Source of the DNA: JALZAI01 sp038212215
Lineage (GTDB): Bacteria; Actinomycetota; Actinomycetes; Mycobacteriales; Jatrophihabitantaceae
Direction of reading: 5' to 3'
Assembly (NCBI GenBank): GCA_038212215.1
Contig: JBBQUT010000020.1
Span: 19,631 to 83,630, forward strand
Length of the DNA: 64,000 nt
Both the position numbers and the translations under genes were made by a program. Below the pieces are notes generated by a model. That model was not told the DNA's origin. It did no database searches and worked only from the letters and a program-made list of their open reading frames with translations. This document shows positions 25,332-34,343 of the stretch, in pieces. Each line of letters begins with the position of its first letter. Within the stretch, counting starts at the first letter, position 1.

Positions 25332-26732
25332 CTAACTGCCCGACGGCTTTGCGGCGCGGTAGAGCCAGACGTCGAAGAATTGGCTCAGGTCGCGACCGGA
25401 CACCCGCTCGGCGTAGGCGGTGAACTGCGGCACTGTGGCGATGCCGTAGGCGTGCTCGCGCACCCAGCCGCGCATGATCGAGAAGAAGGTCGGGTCACCG
25501 AGCTTCTCCCGCAGCGCCGCCAGCGCGCCGGCGCCACGTTCGTACACCGAGTTGTCGAACAGGTTCGCCGCGTCGCCCGGGTCCGCCGGCGGCGGGTTCC
25601 ACACGCTGCTTGTGGCGGGCTGCTTGAACAACTCGATCAGGTGCTGGGCGGTGGACTCGTGGCCACGGTGCTCGTCCCAGAGCCAGGCCGAGAATTCCGC
25701 GAAGCCCTCGTTGAGCCAGATGTCACGCCACCTTGCGAGTGTCACGTCGTCGCCATACCACTGGTGTGCCAGTTCGTGGGCCAAAGTCAACTCGTCGGGG
25801 GCGCGGTCGAATACCGGCCGGGTCGCCGTCTCCAGTGCGTACCCGACCTGTGGGGCAACGTCGACGATCGCGCCTGCGGAGCCGAACGGGTAGCGCCCGT
25901 ACACCGAGGTGTAGTAGTCCACCATCGCCGGGAGCTTCGCCAGCACCGCCCTGGTGTGATCGACGAGCCTGGGGTCCACCGCGATCAGGTAGGGGACGCC
26001 GGCTGCAGTCCGGCCCGTCGACAGCGTGAAGCGGCCCACCGTGGCGGTGACCAGGTAACTCGAGATCGGACGGGCGATGCGCCAGGCCCAGGTGGTCCAC
26101 GCCCCGGTGGTGGTGTGCCGGAGCAGGGCGCCGTTCGACACCGCTGTCAACCCTTTCGGCACGGTAACCGAGACGCGGTAGGACGCCTTGTCTGTCGGGG
26201 AGTCGTTCACCGGGAACCACGAGGGCGAGCCCTGCGGCTCGCTGGCGACGAAGGCCCCGTCGTCCGTCGGGATCCACCCGTCCGGTGAGCCGTCCGGGTC
26301 GGTGACGTCGGTGGCGGTGCCGGCGTAGTCGACCTCGACGCGAACCGTCGCGCCACGGGCGATCGGATGCGCAGGAGTGACGACGAGTTCCTGGACGAGG
26401 TCCGCGGGCTGGGAGAATGTTGCGTGCTCCCCATTCACCCGCACGGCGCTTGCGTGCAGGCTGCGGCGCAGGTCCAGGTCGAACCGCGACAACGCCTGCG
26501 TGGCCCGAGCGGTGATCTGTGCGGTGCCGCCGAGCCGGCGCGTCGCCGGGTCATAGCGCAGTTCGAGCGCGTAACCCGACACGTCGTAGCCACCATTGCC
26601 CTGGCGCGGGAAGTACGGGTCACCCGCGCCGATCGAGCCCGGACGCGGAGCTGCAGCCTGAGCGGGCGTGGCCATCGAGAGGGCGAGGGCGGTTCCGAGC
26701 ACCGTCATCGAGACGCGTCGCAAGAAGCTCAT
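25332..26732 (-). CDS. Secreted M1 family zinc metallopeptidase
   Basis: A 466-residue protein with signal peptide (MSFLRRVSMTVLGTALALSM, cleavage near ATPAQAAA). The zinc site is HELAHQWYG with the third ligand Glu in LNEGFAE, standard for M1 gluzincins. The substrate-binding exopeptidase motif is GxMEN-like only in reduced form (GYALETATRP). The beta-saddle N-terminal domain reads SGYALELRYDP and ALSRFDLDL. It is shorter than classical aminopeptidase N because the C-terminal helical domain is missing. ATG 26732 was taken as start because the signal peptide begins there. It lies directly downstream of a close paralogue. Confidence 0.9.
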   Translation of the reverse strand: MSFLRRVSMTVLGTALALSMATPAQAAAPRPGSIGAGDPYFPRQGNGGYDVSGYALELRYDPATRRLGGTAQITARATQALSRFDLDLRRSLHASAVRVNGEHATFSQPADLVQELVVTPAHPIARGATVRVEVDYAGTATDVTDPDGSPDGWIPTDDGAFVASEPQGSPSWFPVNDSPTDKASYRVSVTVPKGLTAVSNGALLRHTTTGAWTTWAWRIARPISSYLVTATVGRFTLSTGRTAAGVPYLIAVDPRLVDHTRAVLAKLPAMVDYYTSVYGRYPFGSAGAIVDVAPQVGYALETATRPVFDRAPDELTLAHELAHQWYGDDVTLARWRDIWLNEGFAEFSAWLWDEHRGHESTAQHLIELFKQPATSSVWNPPPADPGDAANLFDNSVYERGAGALAALREKLGDPTFFSIMRGWVREHAYGIATVPQFTAYAERVSGRDLSQFFDVWLYRAAKPSGS

Positions 26733-26755
26733 CGGGCCATCGAACCACGCGGGTG

Positions 26756-28207
26756 CTACGGAACCCGCTGCGCGGGTTTTCCCGCTCGGTAAAGCCACAC
26801 GTCGAAGAAATGGCGCAAGTTACGGTCCGAGACGCGCTCGGCGTACGCGACGAACTGATCGACCGTCGCGTTGCCGTACGCGTGCGCGGCGACCCAGCCG
26901 CGCATGACGGCGAAGAACGTGCGCCCACCCAGCTTCTCGCGCAACGCCTGCAACGCCCCGGCGCCGCGGTTGTAGACGGAGCCTGCAAACACGTCCTGCG
27001 CTCGGCCGGGATCGCCCGGCGGCGGATTCCACACGCCACTGTCGGGCCGCTGCGCCAGCAATTGGGTGAGGAAGGCGGCGGCCGTAGGGCCGCCGCGGCG
27101 CTCCGACCACAGCCACGACGAGAACTGCGCGAAACCCTCGTTGAGCCAGATGTCTCGCCAACGTTGCAGGGTCACGTCGTCGCCGTACCACTGGTGGGCC
27201 AGTTCGTGGGCGAGCGTGAACTCGTTCGGTGCGCGGTCGAAGAGCGGGCGGGTGGCCGTCTCCAGCGCGTACCCGACCCGGGCGTCGTCCACGATCGCGC
27301 CGGTGGTGTCGAACGGGTACCGCCCGTACACCGAGGAGAAGTACGCAACGATCGCCGGCAGTGTCGCCAGCACTTCTTTCGACGCGGCAGCCTGGGACGG
27401 GGCGACTGCTACCAGGTAGGGCAGGCCACTGCTGGTTCTACCTGTGCTGATGCGGAACCGGCCGACCGTCGCCGTGATCAGATAGCTCTGCACGGGCTGG
27501 CGCAGGCGCCAGCGCCAGGTGGTGCGCTTTCCGGTGGTTTCGCGCCCGAGCAGGGTGCCGTTGGAGATCGCGTCCAGACCGTTCGGGACGGTGATGCTGA
27601 TCTCGTAGCTCGCCTTGTCGGTCGGAGTGTCGTTCACCGGGAACCAGGTCGGCGAACCGTCCGGCTCGCCAGCGACGAAGGCGCCGTCGTCGGTCGGTAT
27701 CCAGCCTGTCTCAAGGCCGCTGGCGAGCAGCGGGGTTGCTATGCCGGAGTACGTAACGCCGACCTCGAAGCGTGCACCGTCGGGGATCGGTGTGGCGGGT
27801 GTGATCACCAACTCCGCGCTGGTATGAACTGCCCGAGCCCGGACCCCGTCGATGCGGACGGAACTGACCCGCAGCGTGCGGACCAGGTCGAGGTCGAAGC
27901 GCGACAGTGGCTGAGTCGCACGGGCCCGGATGCTGGTGTTGCCGGCGAGCCGATGCCCGGACGGGATATAGCTGATCGCGAGCCTGTAATGCTCGACGTC
28001 GAAACCGCCGTTGCCCTGTCGCGGGAAGTAGGGGTCGCCCGCGCCGGCCGCGCCGGGTCGAGGGCGTGCGGGTGGCGGGACGGTCGCGCTCGTCGTCCCG
28101 GTCGGCGCACGGGTCGGGCTCGGGCTGGGCGTGCCGCTCGTGCTCGCTGTGCACGCGGCGAGGACGAGCGTAAGGACGGCCAGGGGCCACGTTTGCCGGG
28201 CGCTCAT
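26756..28207 (-). CDS. Lipoprotein M1 family zinc metallopeptidase (tandem paralogue)
   Basis: A 483-residue protein with lipobox LAACTAS (Cys about residue 19) and a Thr/Ser/Pro-rich linker to about residue 50, so it is probably tethered to the membrane. The catalytic zinc site HELAHQWYGDDV with LNEGFAQFSSWLW matches the neighbouring paralogue nearly residue for residue, as do GDPYFPRQGNGG, WIPTDDGAFVA and FDVWLYRA. The pair therefore arose by duplication, one copy becoming secreted and the other lipid-anchored. The gap to the next gene is only 23 bases, so the two are probably co-transcribed. Confidence 0.9.
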   Translation of the reverse strand: MSARQTWPLAVLTLVLAACTASTSGTPSPSPTRAPTGTTSATVPPPARPRPGAAGAGDPYFPRQGNGGFDVEHYRLAISYIPSGHRLAGNTSIRARATQPLSRFDLDLVRTLRVSSVRIDGVRARAVHTSAELVITPATPIPDGARFEVGVTYSGIATPLLASGLETGWIPTDDGAFVAGEPDGSPTWFPVNDTPTDKASYEISITVPNGLDAISNGTLLGRETTGKRTTWRWRLRQPVQSYLITATVGRFRISTGRTSSGLPYLVAVAPSQAAASKEVLATLPAIVAYFSSVYGRYPFDTTGAIVDDARVGYALETATRPLFDRAPNEFTLAHELAHQWYGDDVTLQRWRDIWLNEGFAQFSSWLWSERRGGPTAAAFLTQLLAQRPDSGVWNPPPGDPGRAQDVFAGSVYNRGAGALQALREKLGGRTFFAVMRGWVAAHAYGNATVDQFVAYAERVSDRNLRHFFDVWLYRAGKPAQRVP

Positions 28208-28236
28208 CCAGTCATCCTTGCCCCGCGAGACAAAGA

Positions 28237-28276
28237 AGTGGTTCGTTGACCGCTGTTAGCCGGTCAACGAACCACT
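28237..28276 (-). terminator. Strong intrinsic terminator of ssrA
   Basis: A perfect 16-bp stem (AGTGGTTCGTTGACCG with its complement) and an 8-base loop lie about 18 bases beyond the tmRNA 3' end on the minus strand and are followed by TTCTTTG. It also separates tmRNA from the M1 peptidase genes. Confidence 0.85.
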
Positions 28277-28293
28277 CTTTGCGGGTCGGTCGG

Positions 28294-28665
28294 TGGAGGT
28301 GGCGGGAATCGAACCCGCGTCCTCCGTCGCTTCAACAGGACTTCTCCGGGCGCAGTGTGCGCTGTCCCTACTCGGCCCCACCGGTCATGCACACAAGCCG
28401 GTGCGACAGGCCCAGCCGCTGTGCGCTGTCCCGTCCTCCCCCGCGGCCGGCGGGGACGGTGAGCCACCTAGCTGATGCCAGCGACCGGGCCGGTGACGAG
28501 CCCGGGCTGACAGACCTGCTCGGGCTGCTTAGGCAGCGAGAGCGAGATCGGCGCGACTGTTGTCGGCGCTTATTTTTTGTACGTCGCTTTTTTTACGAGG
28601 TCAGCAACGCGGTCCTCGGCCCGCTTCTCCTGTCTCGACGTCCGGAGTCGAGACCATTCACCCCC
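28294..28665 (-). ncRNA. ssrA: tmRNA (ssrA)
   Basis: The tRNA-like ends pair: 5' GGGGGTG with 3' CACCTCC and discriminator A. The 3' arm carries GGTTCGATTCC and the 5' arm GGTCTCGAC. The tag reading frame lies on the minus strand at 28567-28529 and encodes ADNSRADLALAA followed by TAA; LALAA is the typical degradation end. Length about 372 bases is normal. tmRNA rescues stalled ribosomes with SmpB, whose gene is on the same strand but about 5.7 kb upstream, separated by a cyclic-nucleotide-related gene cluster. Confidence 0.95.
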
Positions 28666-28853
28666 AGGTTCACTGTTGTCCTACCGGCAAGTCTAGTCGT
28701 GGCGGCAAACCGACCCGGCGCGCGGACCGCGGCCCCGAAGTACGCGGCCTCAAGTACGCGGCCGTGGAAGTACGCGGCCCGTGGCGAAAAGGTACGCTGC
28801 GCCCTCGACCAGGTGGCCGACGTCAGGTTCAGGTCATTCCTACCAGCAGATCG

Positions 28854-30020
28854 ATGGCAATCGTGGCTCACAACACCCCAGCGAACGCTTCCCATCGCCA
28901 GCCTCTGCGTCTTTTGGGAATCTTCGCCCATCCCGATGACGAGACCCTCTGCGCTGGCGGCACCTTCGCCAAGTACGCGAGTGCTGGCGCCGAGGTCAGT
29001 GTGATCTCGCTGAGCAAGGGCGAAGCCGGCCAGATCAGGGACGCCAGCGTGGCGACCCGGTCGAGCTTGAGAGCCGTTCGGGAGAAGGAACTTCGTGCGG
29101 CAGGAAACGAGCTCGGCCTCACCGAGACGAGATGTCTCGACTATCCGGATGGCGGGCTCTCCGCAATCGACAGTCAGATCCTGGTCGGGCTCGCGTCGAG
29201 GCTGCTCAGCGAGATCGATCCCGATGTGGTGATCACATTCGGGCCTGATGGATTCTCCGGTCATCCAGACCACGTAGCCGTCGGAGCAGCGGTCACCGCG
29301 GCATGTTACGAACTGCGATCCGCCACATCGCTTCGACTCTTCCATTGCGGTCGACCGCGAAGCAGGATGCTGCTGCGCGACCGCCTGGCTGAATGGGTCG
29401 TCGAGCTGACAACCCGCTTCAAAGGCACGACGGATTTCGTCCGCGCGCTGTCGGTGTTCTCGCGCGAGGCAACTGCGCTCGGATATGCGGCTGATTTCGT
29501 CAATGTCGAATGGTTTCCATCCGGCTCCTACCTGATCGAACAGGGCGAGGCCGCGACCATGATGCACTTCCTTCTGTCCGGTCATGTGGAGATCCGACGA
29601 GAGGGCGCGGACGGTCGTGTGCGCCTGGTCGACCGGTCGGGCCCGGGAGAGTTCATCGGCGAACAAGGCATCGCCACGGGCCAGCCCCGCAACGCGCATG
29701 TGGTTGCCGTGGAGGACGTCACAAGCTTGACGTTCCTAGCATCCAAACCCGTCTCTGTCGACGGACGTGGGGAGCAGTCCGCGCTTGTCCGGACCAGATC
29801 GCTTCCCTCCGGGGATCAGATCGACGACCGAGTCAGCACGTGCATCGACGTGTCGGACTTCGTCGGCCACAAGATCCGAGCCACGGCCGCACATCGCTCT
29901 CAGTATCCGATCGACCCGAGAATGTTCCCTGATCCAATCCTGCGCGAGATGTTCGGTCTTGAGTACTTCATCCAGGTCTTGCCAGAGCGGGCGCTGCACA
30001 CATCGCTGCTCGACGAGTAG
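28854..30020 (+). CDS. PIG-L family deacetylase with inserted cyclic-nucleotide-binding domain
   Basis: A 388-residue protein. Residues about 18-165 are a PIG-L/LmbE deacetylase fold with the zinc motif AHPDDE (H26, D28 or D29) and the second ligand block SGHPDHVAVG (about 136-144). The family's C-terminal helix with the catalytic-side His appears only at about 338-355 (HKIRATAAHRSQYPID). Between them, residues about 212-297 form a cNMP-binding beta-roll: FPSGSYLIEQGEAATMMHFL, LSGHVEIRREG, GPGEFIGEQGIATG. PIG-L enzymes remove acetyl groups from GlcNAc-type substrates such as mycothiol precursors, and here the activity may be gated by a nucleotide. ATG 28854 was chosen because the frame upstream runs through tmRNA. 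It begins a cluster of cNMP-related genes. Confidence 0.85.
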   Translation: MAIVAHNTPANASHRQPLRLLGIFAHPDDETLCAGGTFAKYASAGAEVSVISLSKGEAGQIRDASVATRSSLRAVREKELRAAGNELGLTETRCLDYPDGGLSAIDSQILVGLASRLLSEIDPDVVITFGPDGFSGHPDHVAVGAAVTAACYELRSATSLRLFHCGRPRSRMLLRDRLAEWVVELTTRFKGTTDFVRALSVFSREATALGYAADFVNVEWFPSGSYLIEQGEAATMMHFLLSGHVEIRREGADGRVRLVDRSGPGEFIGEQGIATGQPRNAHVVAVEDVTSLTFLASKPVSVDGRGEQSALVRTRSLPSGDQIDDRVSTCIDVSDFVGHKIRATAAHRSQYPIDPRMFPDPILREMFGLEYFIQVLPERALHTSLLDE

Positions 30021-30055
30021 GCCAGAGCACCCATTACGACGCGTTCACGAGCGCA

Positions 30056-31009
30056 CTAAAGCTCCGCTGCCACGTCGTCGAACAAGCTGGTCGAGAAGTA
30101 GCGCTCCATCCGGTCAGGCAGAATTGTGCCGACGTGGTGCCCGGGGCCAAGGCGAGCGGCAAGCCGCCGCGCTGCGGCGATGTTGAGCCCGCTCGACGGG
30201 CCAATGCCCAAGCCGCGACGACCGAACTCGCGCGCGGTAGCCATTGCCTCCGGCTCTGGGACCAGTACAGAATCCTCGAGTCCCACTGCCGCAGGGTCGA
30301 GGAGCTGGCTCATGCCGTCTACGATGCCCGGTATCCCCCCGACGACCTCTGGGTCGCCCTCCGCAGTGAACGTCGCAGTCGGCATTGCCCTAGCGATGAT
30401 CGTGTCGTACCCGTGATCGCGCAGCGCGTGCGCTACGCCCATCAGCGTGCCCCCAGTGCCGACACCTGCGACGAAGCCGTTCAGCCGAACGCCGACCTGT
30501 TGAATGAGCTCGGGCCCGGTCGAGTGCCGATGCGCGAAGACGTTGCGCGGATTCTCGAACTGCCGGGCGGCGTACAGGTCCGCCTCTGCGCCTGAGTCGT
30601 GGCGCAATGCAGCGACCGCTCCATCCATGCCTTGCTCAGCAGGGGTGAGAACCACGTCGCCACCGAGCCGGCGGATCATCAAGACCCGCTCTCCGCTGAC
30701 TGTTTTGGGCATGTAGGCCCGAAACGACACGCCGACGGTGGCGCAGACCATGCTCAACGCGATCGAGGTCGACCCGCTCGACGCCTCAACCACGACGGTG
30801 GAGGGAGACACTTCGCCCGATGCGATCGCATACGCGACGATGTTCGTCGCCATCCGATCCTTGGTGCATCCGCTCGGCAGCAGGTAGTCGAGCTTCAACC
30901 AGAGCGTGCAGCCGCTGCGCTCATCCTGGAACGGGATGGTTGGCGTTTCGAGTGGGAGCCGCAACAGCCATGACGCACGTTCGGCGAAGCTGGATTCACC
31001 CCGACCCAT
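30056..31009 (-). CDS. PLP-dependent cysteine synthase family protein
   Basis: A 317-residue fold-type II PLP enzyme. Start ATG 31009 follows AGGAGG by five bases. PLP Lys is K50 in PSGCTKDRMA; the substrate-binding loop is SSGSTSIAL (about 79-87) and the phosphate-binding loop GVGTGGTL. Asn and Ser positions differ from CysK (SGCTKDR instead of SVKDR), so the substrate may not be O-acetylserine; cystathionine beta-synthase-like or other eliminations are possible. It sits between a PIG-L-cNMP gene and a cNMP-binding gene and is transcribed opposite to both. Confidence 0.85.
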   Translation of the reverse strand: MGRGESSFAERASWLLRLPLETPTIPFQDERSGCTLWLKLDYLLPSGCTKDRMATNIVAYAIASGEVSPSTVVVEASSGSTSIALSMVCATVGVSFRAYMPKTVSGERVLMIRRLGGDVVLTPAEQGMDGAVAALRHDSGAEADLYAARQFENPRNVFAHRHSTGPELIQQVGVRLNGFVAGVGTGGTLMGVAHALRDHGYDTIIARAMPTATFTAEGDPEVVGGIPGIVDGMSQLLDPAAVGLEDSVLVPEPEAMATAREFGRRGLGIGPSSGLNIAAARRLAARLGPGHHVGTILPDRMERYFSTSLFDDVAAEL

Positions 31010-31231
31010 CACCGCCTCCTGTCGGCCTGAGATCCACACCTTGATCCTTCACGCGACGATGGCCGCTCGGCGGGAGCATCCGCGGCGTGAACGGTAACAG
31101 CACGGTCCGAGTGCACGTGGGACAGTGGCGACCAATGCGTCGCGGGAATTATTTCTGATCGCTGCGTAGAGAATGGACGGCGAGCACTAGGGTTGCTCTC
31201 GGCGTCCCATCGACACTTACGGAGATCGCGC

Positions 31232-31735
31232 TTGAATGTGGAGCGACCTGAAGCGATTCGGTCGGTGTGCCCGTTTCGGCTCGTCGTCGACGAGGACCTG
31301 GAGCAGCTCAATCGAGAGACCACGATGAGCGACACGGCAGCCGGCGCGACGCTCTTCGAAGAGGGCGACCCAGCCGACGGCGTCGCAACCATCCTCGAAG
31401 GAAGTGTCGAAGTCCTCAAACAGGGCCGCATCCTCGCGACGCTCGGCCCCGGTTCGGTACTCGGCGAGCTCTCGGTGTTCCTGCCATCCGCCGCTCGCAC
31501 TGCTACCGCTAGGGCGAGCTCGCCGCTGCGAATGATCAAGTGGCGTGCGGAAGATGTCCAGGGCCGCCTCGCCCGCCACGAACGCCTCGCAACGGCAATC
31601 GTGGCCGATATGGCTTTCGTGCTCGCGGACCGGCTCGACCGGCGCACGCAAGATGTCGTCTCGCTGCTCAGAGCTGCCGGGACACGCCTACCTGTGTCTG
31701 AGCTGGAGCAATATCGCAGCCGTGCCGCGCAGTAA
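31232..31735 (+). CDS. Stand-alone cyclic-nucleotide-binding protein
   Basis: A 167-residue protein from TTG 31232, chosen for GGAG seven bases upstream; GTG 31238 or TTG 31193 are alternatives. Residues about 30-115 form one cNMP-binding beta-roll: ATLFEEGDPADGVATILEGSVEVLK, TLGPGSVLGELSVFLPSAARTATARA. The phosphate-binding cassette GELSVFLPSAARTATA keeps the Gly-Glu and the Arg that contact the cyclic phosphate in this family. A helical tail follows with no HTH, so it is not a CRP-type regulator. The PIG-L and MFS genes nearby carry the same domain. Confidence 0.8.
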   Translation: MNVERPEAIRSVCPFRLVVDEDLEQLNRETTMSDTAAGATLFEEGDPADGVATILEGSVEVLKQGRILATLGPGSVLGELSVFLPSAARTATARASSPLRMIKWRAEDVQGRLARHERLATAIVADMAFVLADRLDRRTQDVVSLLRAAGTRLPVSELEQYRSRAAQ

Positions 31736-31833
31736 CCTCCCGCCAGCCCTCGGTTGCTCGCCGTCCGCTCGCCACGGCCGGCCTTCCGGCGAAGGTCTGT
31801 CACGGGCTTGCCTCGCCCTGTTAGCGTCCAACC

Positions 31834-32553
31834 ATGGTGACTCGGCGTGCGCTGCTCCTGATCGCCGACATCGGCGGCTACACGGAGTACATGCAGTTCC
31901 ACCGAAGCGTCCTCGGGCACGCGGAGGCGGCCACGAAACGCATGCTCGACAAGATCGTTGACGCCGCGCGAGACTTCGACCTGATCGAGATCGAAGGCGA
32001 CGCGGCCTTCCTCTCGCGCGACGCCGACGGGTTGGACGGGCCTGCGACGCTGTCCGCCATCACCCGTGCAGCCGTCGCCATGCATCGTGGCTTCCACGCG
32101 GAGCGTCGGCTCGTTGAGCTCAACCTGTGCCCGTGCCAGAGCTGCACGCAGACCAGTGCCCTGAAGCTCAAGTTCGTCGCGCACGTCGGGGACGTCGCTA
32201 CCCAGAAGATCAAGCGCCGAAAGAAACTCGTCGGCGTGGACGTGATCTACGTCCACCGCCTGCTCAAGAATCCGGTCAAGGTGCCGGAGTACCTCCTCGT
32301 GTCCGACGACCTCTTCCGCGACGGTGGCACCGCCACCTCCGAGCTGATGATGCAAGAGCTCGCCCAGGACCTCGAGGGCATCGGACGGGTGCAGACGCAC
32401 TTCATGGACGTGACGGATATAGCCGCGACGCTCGCGCCGCTTCCAGAGCCTTCGTGGCCCCAGCGCCTCGGCGGCACCCTCGGCATGGTCGGTCGGGGCC
32501 TCCCGCACGTCCTTCCCCGCCGACGCCCACGCTCGCTCACCTCGGCCGGCTAG
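31834..32553 (+). CDS. DUF2652 protein, related to class III nucleotidyl cyclases
   Basis: A 239-residue protein. The start reads LLLIADIGGYTEYMQFH and the second block IEIEGDAAFLSR. These correspond to the two metal-binding aspartates (D12 and D56) of class III adenylate/guanylate cyclases, arranged as in DUF2652. A Cys pair in LCPCQSC could bind metal. The later HVGDVATQKIKR and VYVHRLLKNPV blocks match the rest of the cyclase-like fold. Whether DUF2652 proteins make a cyclic nucleotide is not established. The stop shares CTAG with the convergent MFS-cNMP gene, and cNMP-binding genes lie on both sides. Confidence 0.75.
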   Translation: MVTRRALLLIADIGGYTEYMQFHRSVLGHAEAATKRMLDKIVDAARDFDLIEIEGDAAFLSRDADGLDGPATLSAITRAAVAMHRGFHAERRLVELNLCPCQSCTQTSALKLKFVAHVGDVATQKIKRRKKLVGVDVIYVHRLLKNPVKVPEYLLVSDDLFRDGGTATSELMMQELAQDLEGIGRVQTHFMDVTDIAATLAPLPEPSWPQRLGGTLGMVGRGLPHVLPRRRPRSLTSAG

Positions 32554-34301
32554 CCGTCGGCGGTCCCGGCGAGCTGTTCGCCGTCGGGGCCGGTCGCGCC
32601 AGAGAGACGTGCCGCGTTACGGGCCTGGATCCGGGCGACGACTTCATGGCCCGCGATCGCGCTCACCGGGTACCCGGTCACCGCGGTCAAAAAGGCCGGA
32701 CGCTCCAGGATGGCCACGCGCAGGGGCGCCTTCCCGGACGCGCGGATGGTGGCCGTTCGAGGTTCGTCGCCCAGCAAGGCGACCTCGCCGAATCCGTCGC
32801 CGTGCTCAAGTGTGTTGACGAGGTGTCCGTGCCGGAGCACCTCCGCACGACCGGACTCGACCACGTAGAACCGCTCGCCACGATCACCCTGCTCGAAGAC
32901 CACCTGCGCGGGCGCGAACTCGGCACGCTCGAGCCCAGCGCCAAGCTGTTCGATCGTCGCCGCCGGCAGCGCGGCGAGCATGGGCACCGCGCGCAGGATC
33001 TCGATGTCGGCGTCGCGGACGCGCAACGTGGCGTCGAGTCGGCGCAGCGCCCCACTGCTGGCGGCCACGGCGACCGGCGCCAGCAGGCCGACCGCGCAGA
33101 GCGCGCCGCGGGGGCCGAGCACCCCGATGACGGGCGGCGCGATCAGGCCGCCGCAGGCGACCCCAAGCGTCAGGATTGCCTCGAAACCCGCGAACATGCG
33201 GGCCAGCACGGCCTCGTCCGTGAGTCGGGCCAGCATCGTGAAACCGCCGACATCGATCAGCGCGTTGCCAACACCGACGACGCCGAGCAGGACGATCGTT
33301 GTCGCCCGCTCAGGGACGACGCCAATCACCGCCAGGGGGGCGCCAAACAAGGCGACCCCGACGCCGAACCACGTGGCGAGTCCGCCGCGGCGGACCAGCG
33401 CGAACGCGAAAAGGGAGCCGAGCACGCCGCCGGCCCCGACGGCTGAGTTCAGGACCCCCACGCCCGGATCACCAGCGTCGAGAAGGTCGATGGCAACGAC
33501 TACGGCGAACACAGTCAGGCACCCGCGGGTGAAGGTTTGCACGAGCCCGAGCGTCGTGATCAGCGACAGCCTGCGATCGCCCGCGATGCTCGTGAGGCCC
33601 TCGAGGATGTCGCGGCCGGAGGACCCGCGCACGGCATTCACCCGTGGCGGCGGGTCATACGGGAGCGCGACGACGACCAGGCCGCCTAGCAGCGACGCCC
33701 CGGAGCATGCTGCGAAGACCACGGCGGGCCCGCTGGCCGCCAGGAGCGCAGCCGCGGCCACTGGTCCGCCGAACGTGGCGAGCGAGTCCAGCATCCCGCG
33801 TACGGCGTTTGCGGCCGTCAGATCACCTGGAGAGTTCGCCAGCGCGGGCAGCAGCGCCGAATGCGCCGGCCGGTACAGCGCCATGGCGACCGTCGCAACG
33901 ACCGCGAAAGCGTAGGTCGCCGCCGTCGGGCCGCCGGTCCCGGTCACCACCGCGGCGCCTGCCAGCATCGCGGCGCGGACGACCCCGATGCCGGTCAACA
34001 CCCGCTCGCGGTGAACCCGGTCGGCAATCGTCGCGAGGAACGGCGTCAGGAGCGCGGCGCTCGCCATGCGGACCGCCGTGACAACGCCTACCGCGGCGAC
34101 GCCCCCGTCGCGGAACGCCACGACAGCGAGCGAGACCATGAACGCGCTCTCGCCCGCCCACATCGCAGCGAACGAGATCTGGGCGCGGCGGAGCGGCCCT
34201 CTGAACACCGTGTGGAACGCAGGCCAGGAGCCGAGCCTCGATGAGAAGCGAGGTAGCACCACGCGACTATCGCAGCGGCGGTCATGCTTGTGGTAGCCCA
34301 C
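32550..34301 (-). CDS. MFS transporter fused to a C-terminal cyclic-nucleotide-binding domain
   Basis: A 583-residue protein. Residues about 35-425 hold twelve hydrophobic segments of the major facilitator superfamily, with the loop motif ADRVHRERVL after helix 2. Residues about 445-550 are a cNMP-binding domain: AQVVFEQGDRGERFYVVESGRAEVLRHG and GDGFGEVALLGDEPRTATIRA, with the cassette Glu and Arg intact. The architecture suggests an exporter gated or sensed by a cyclic nucleotide. The start is uncertain: GTG 34301 gives the longest frame, GTG 34262 or 34259 would fit as well, and no clear ribosome site marks any. Convergent with DUF2652, overlapping by four bases. Confidence 0.85.
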   Translation of the reverse strand: MGYHKHDRRCDSRVVLPRFSSRLGSWPAFHTVFRGPLRRAQISFAAMWAGESAFMVSLAVVAFRDGGVAAVGVVTAVRMASAALLTPFLATIADRVHRERVLTGIGVVRAAMLAGAAVVTGTGGPTAATYAFAVVATVAMALYRPAHSALLPALANSPGDLTAANAVRGMLDSLATFGGPVAAAALLAASGPAVVFAACSGASLLGGLVVVALPYDPPPRVNAVRGSSGRDILEGLTSIAGDRRLSLITTLGLVQTFTRGCLTVFAVVVAIDLLDAGDPGVGVLNSAVGAGGVLGSLFAFALVRRGGLATWFGVGVALFGAPLAVIGVVPERATTIVLLGVVGVGNALIDVGGFTMLARLTDEAVLARMFAGFEAILTLGVACGGLIAPPVIGVLGPRGALCAVGLLAPVAVAASSGALRRLDATLRVRDADIEILRAVPMLAALPAATIEQLGAGLERAEFAPAQVVFEQGDRGERFYVVESGRAEVLRHGHLVNTLEHGDGFGEVALLGDEPRTATIRASGKAPLRVAILERPAFLTAVTGYPVSAIAGHEVVARIQARNAARLSGATGPDGEQLAGTADG

Positions 34302-34343
34302 GGCTGACCGGCACCTGCGCGTCGAGCACTACAGACGTCGCAC

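Noticed and set aside
24951..28249. Two long plus-strand frames (445 and 576 codons) opposite thyA and the M1 peptidases
   Set aside because: Antisense shadows. The minus-strand proteins have complete catalytic motifs, and the shadow frames show no domain or signal.
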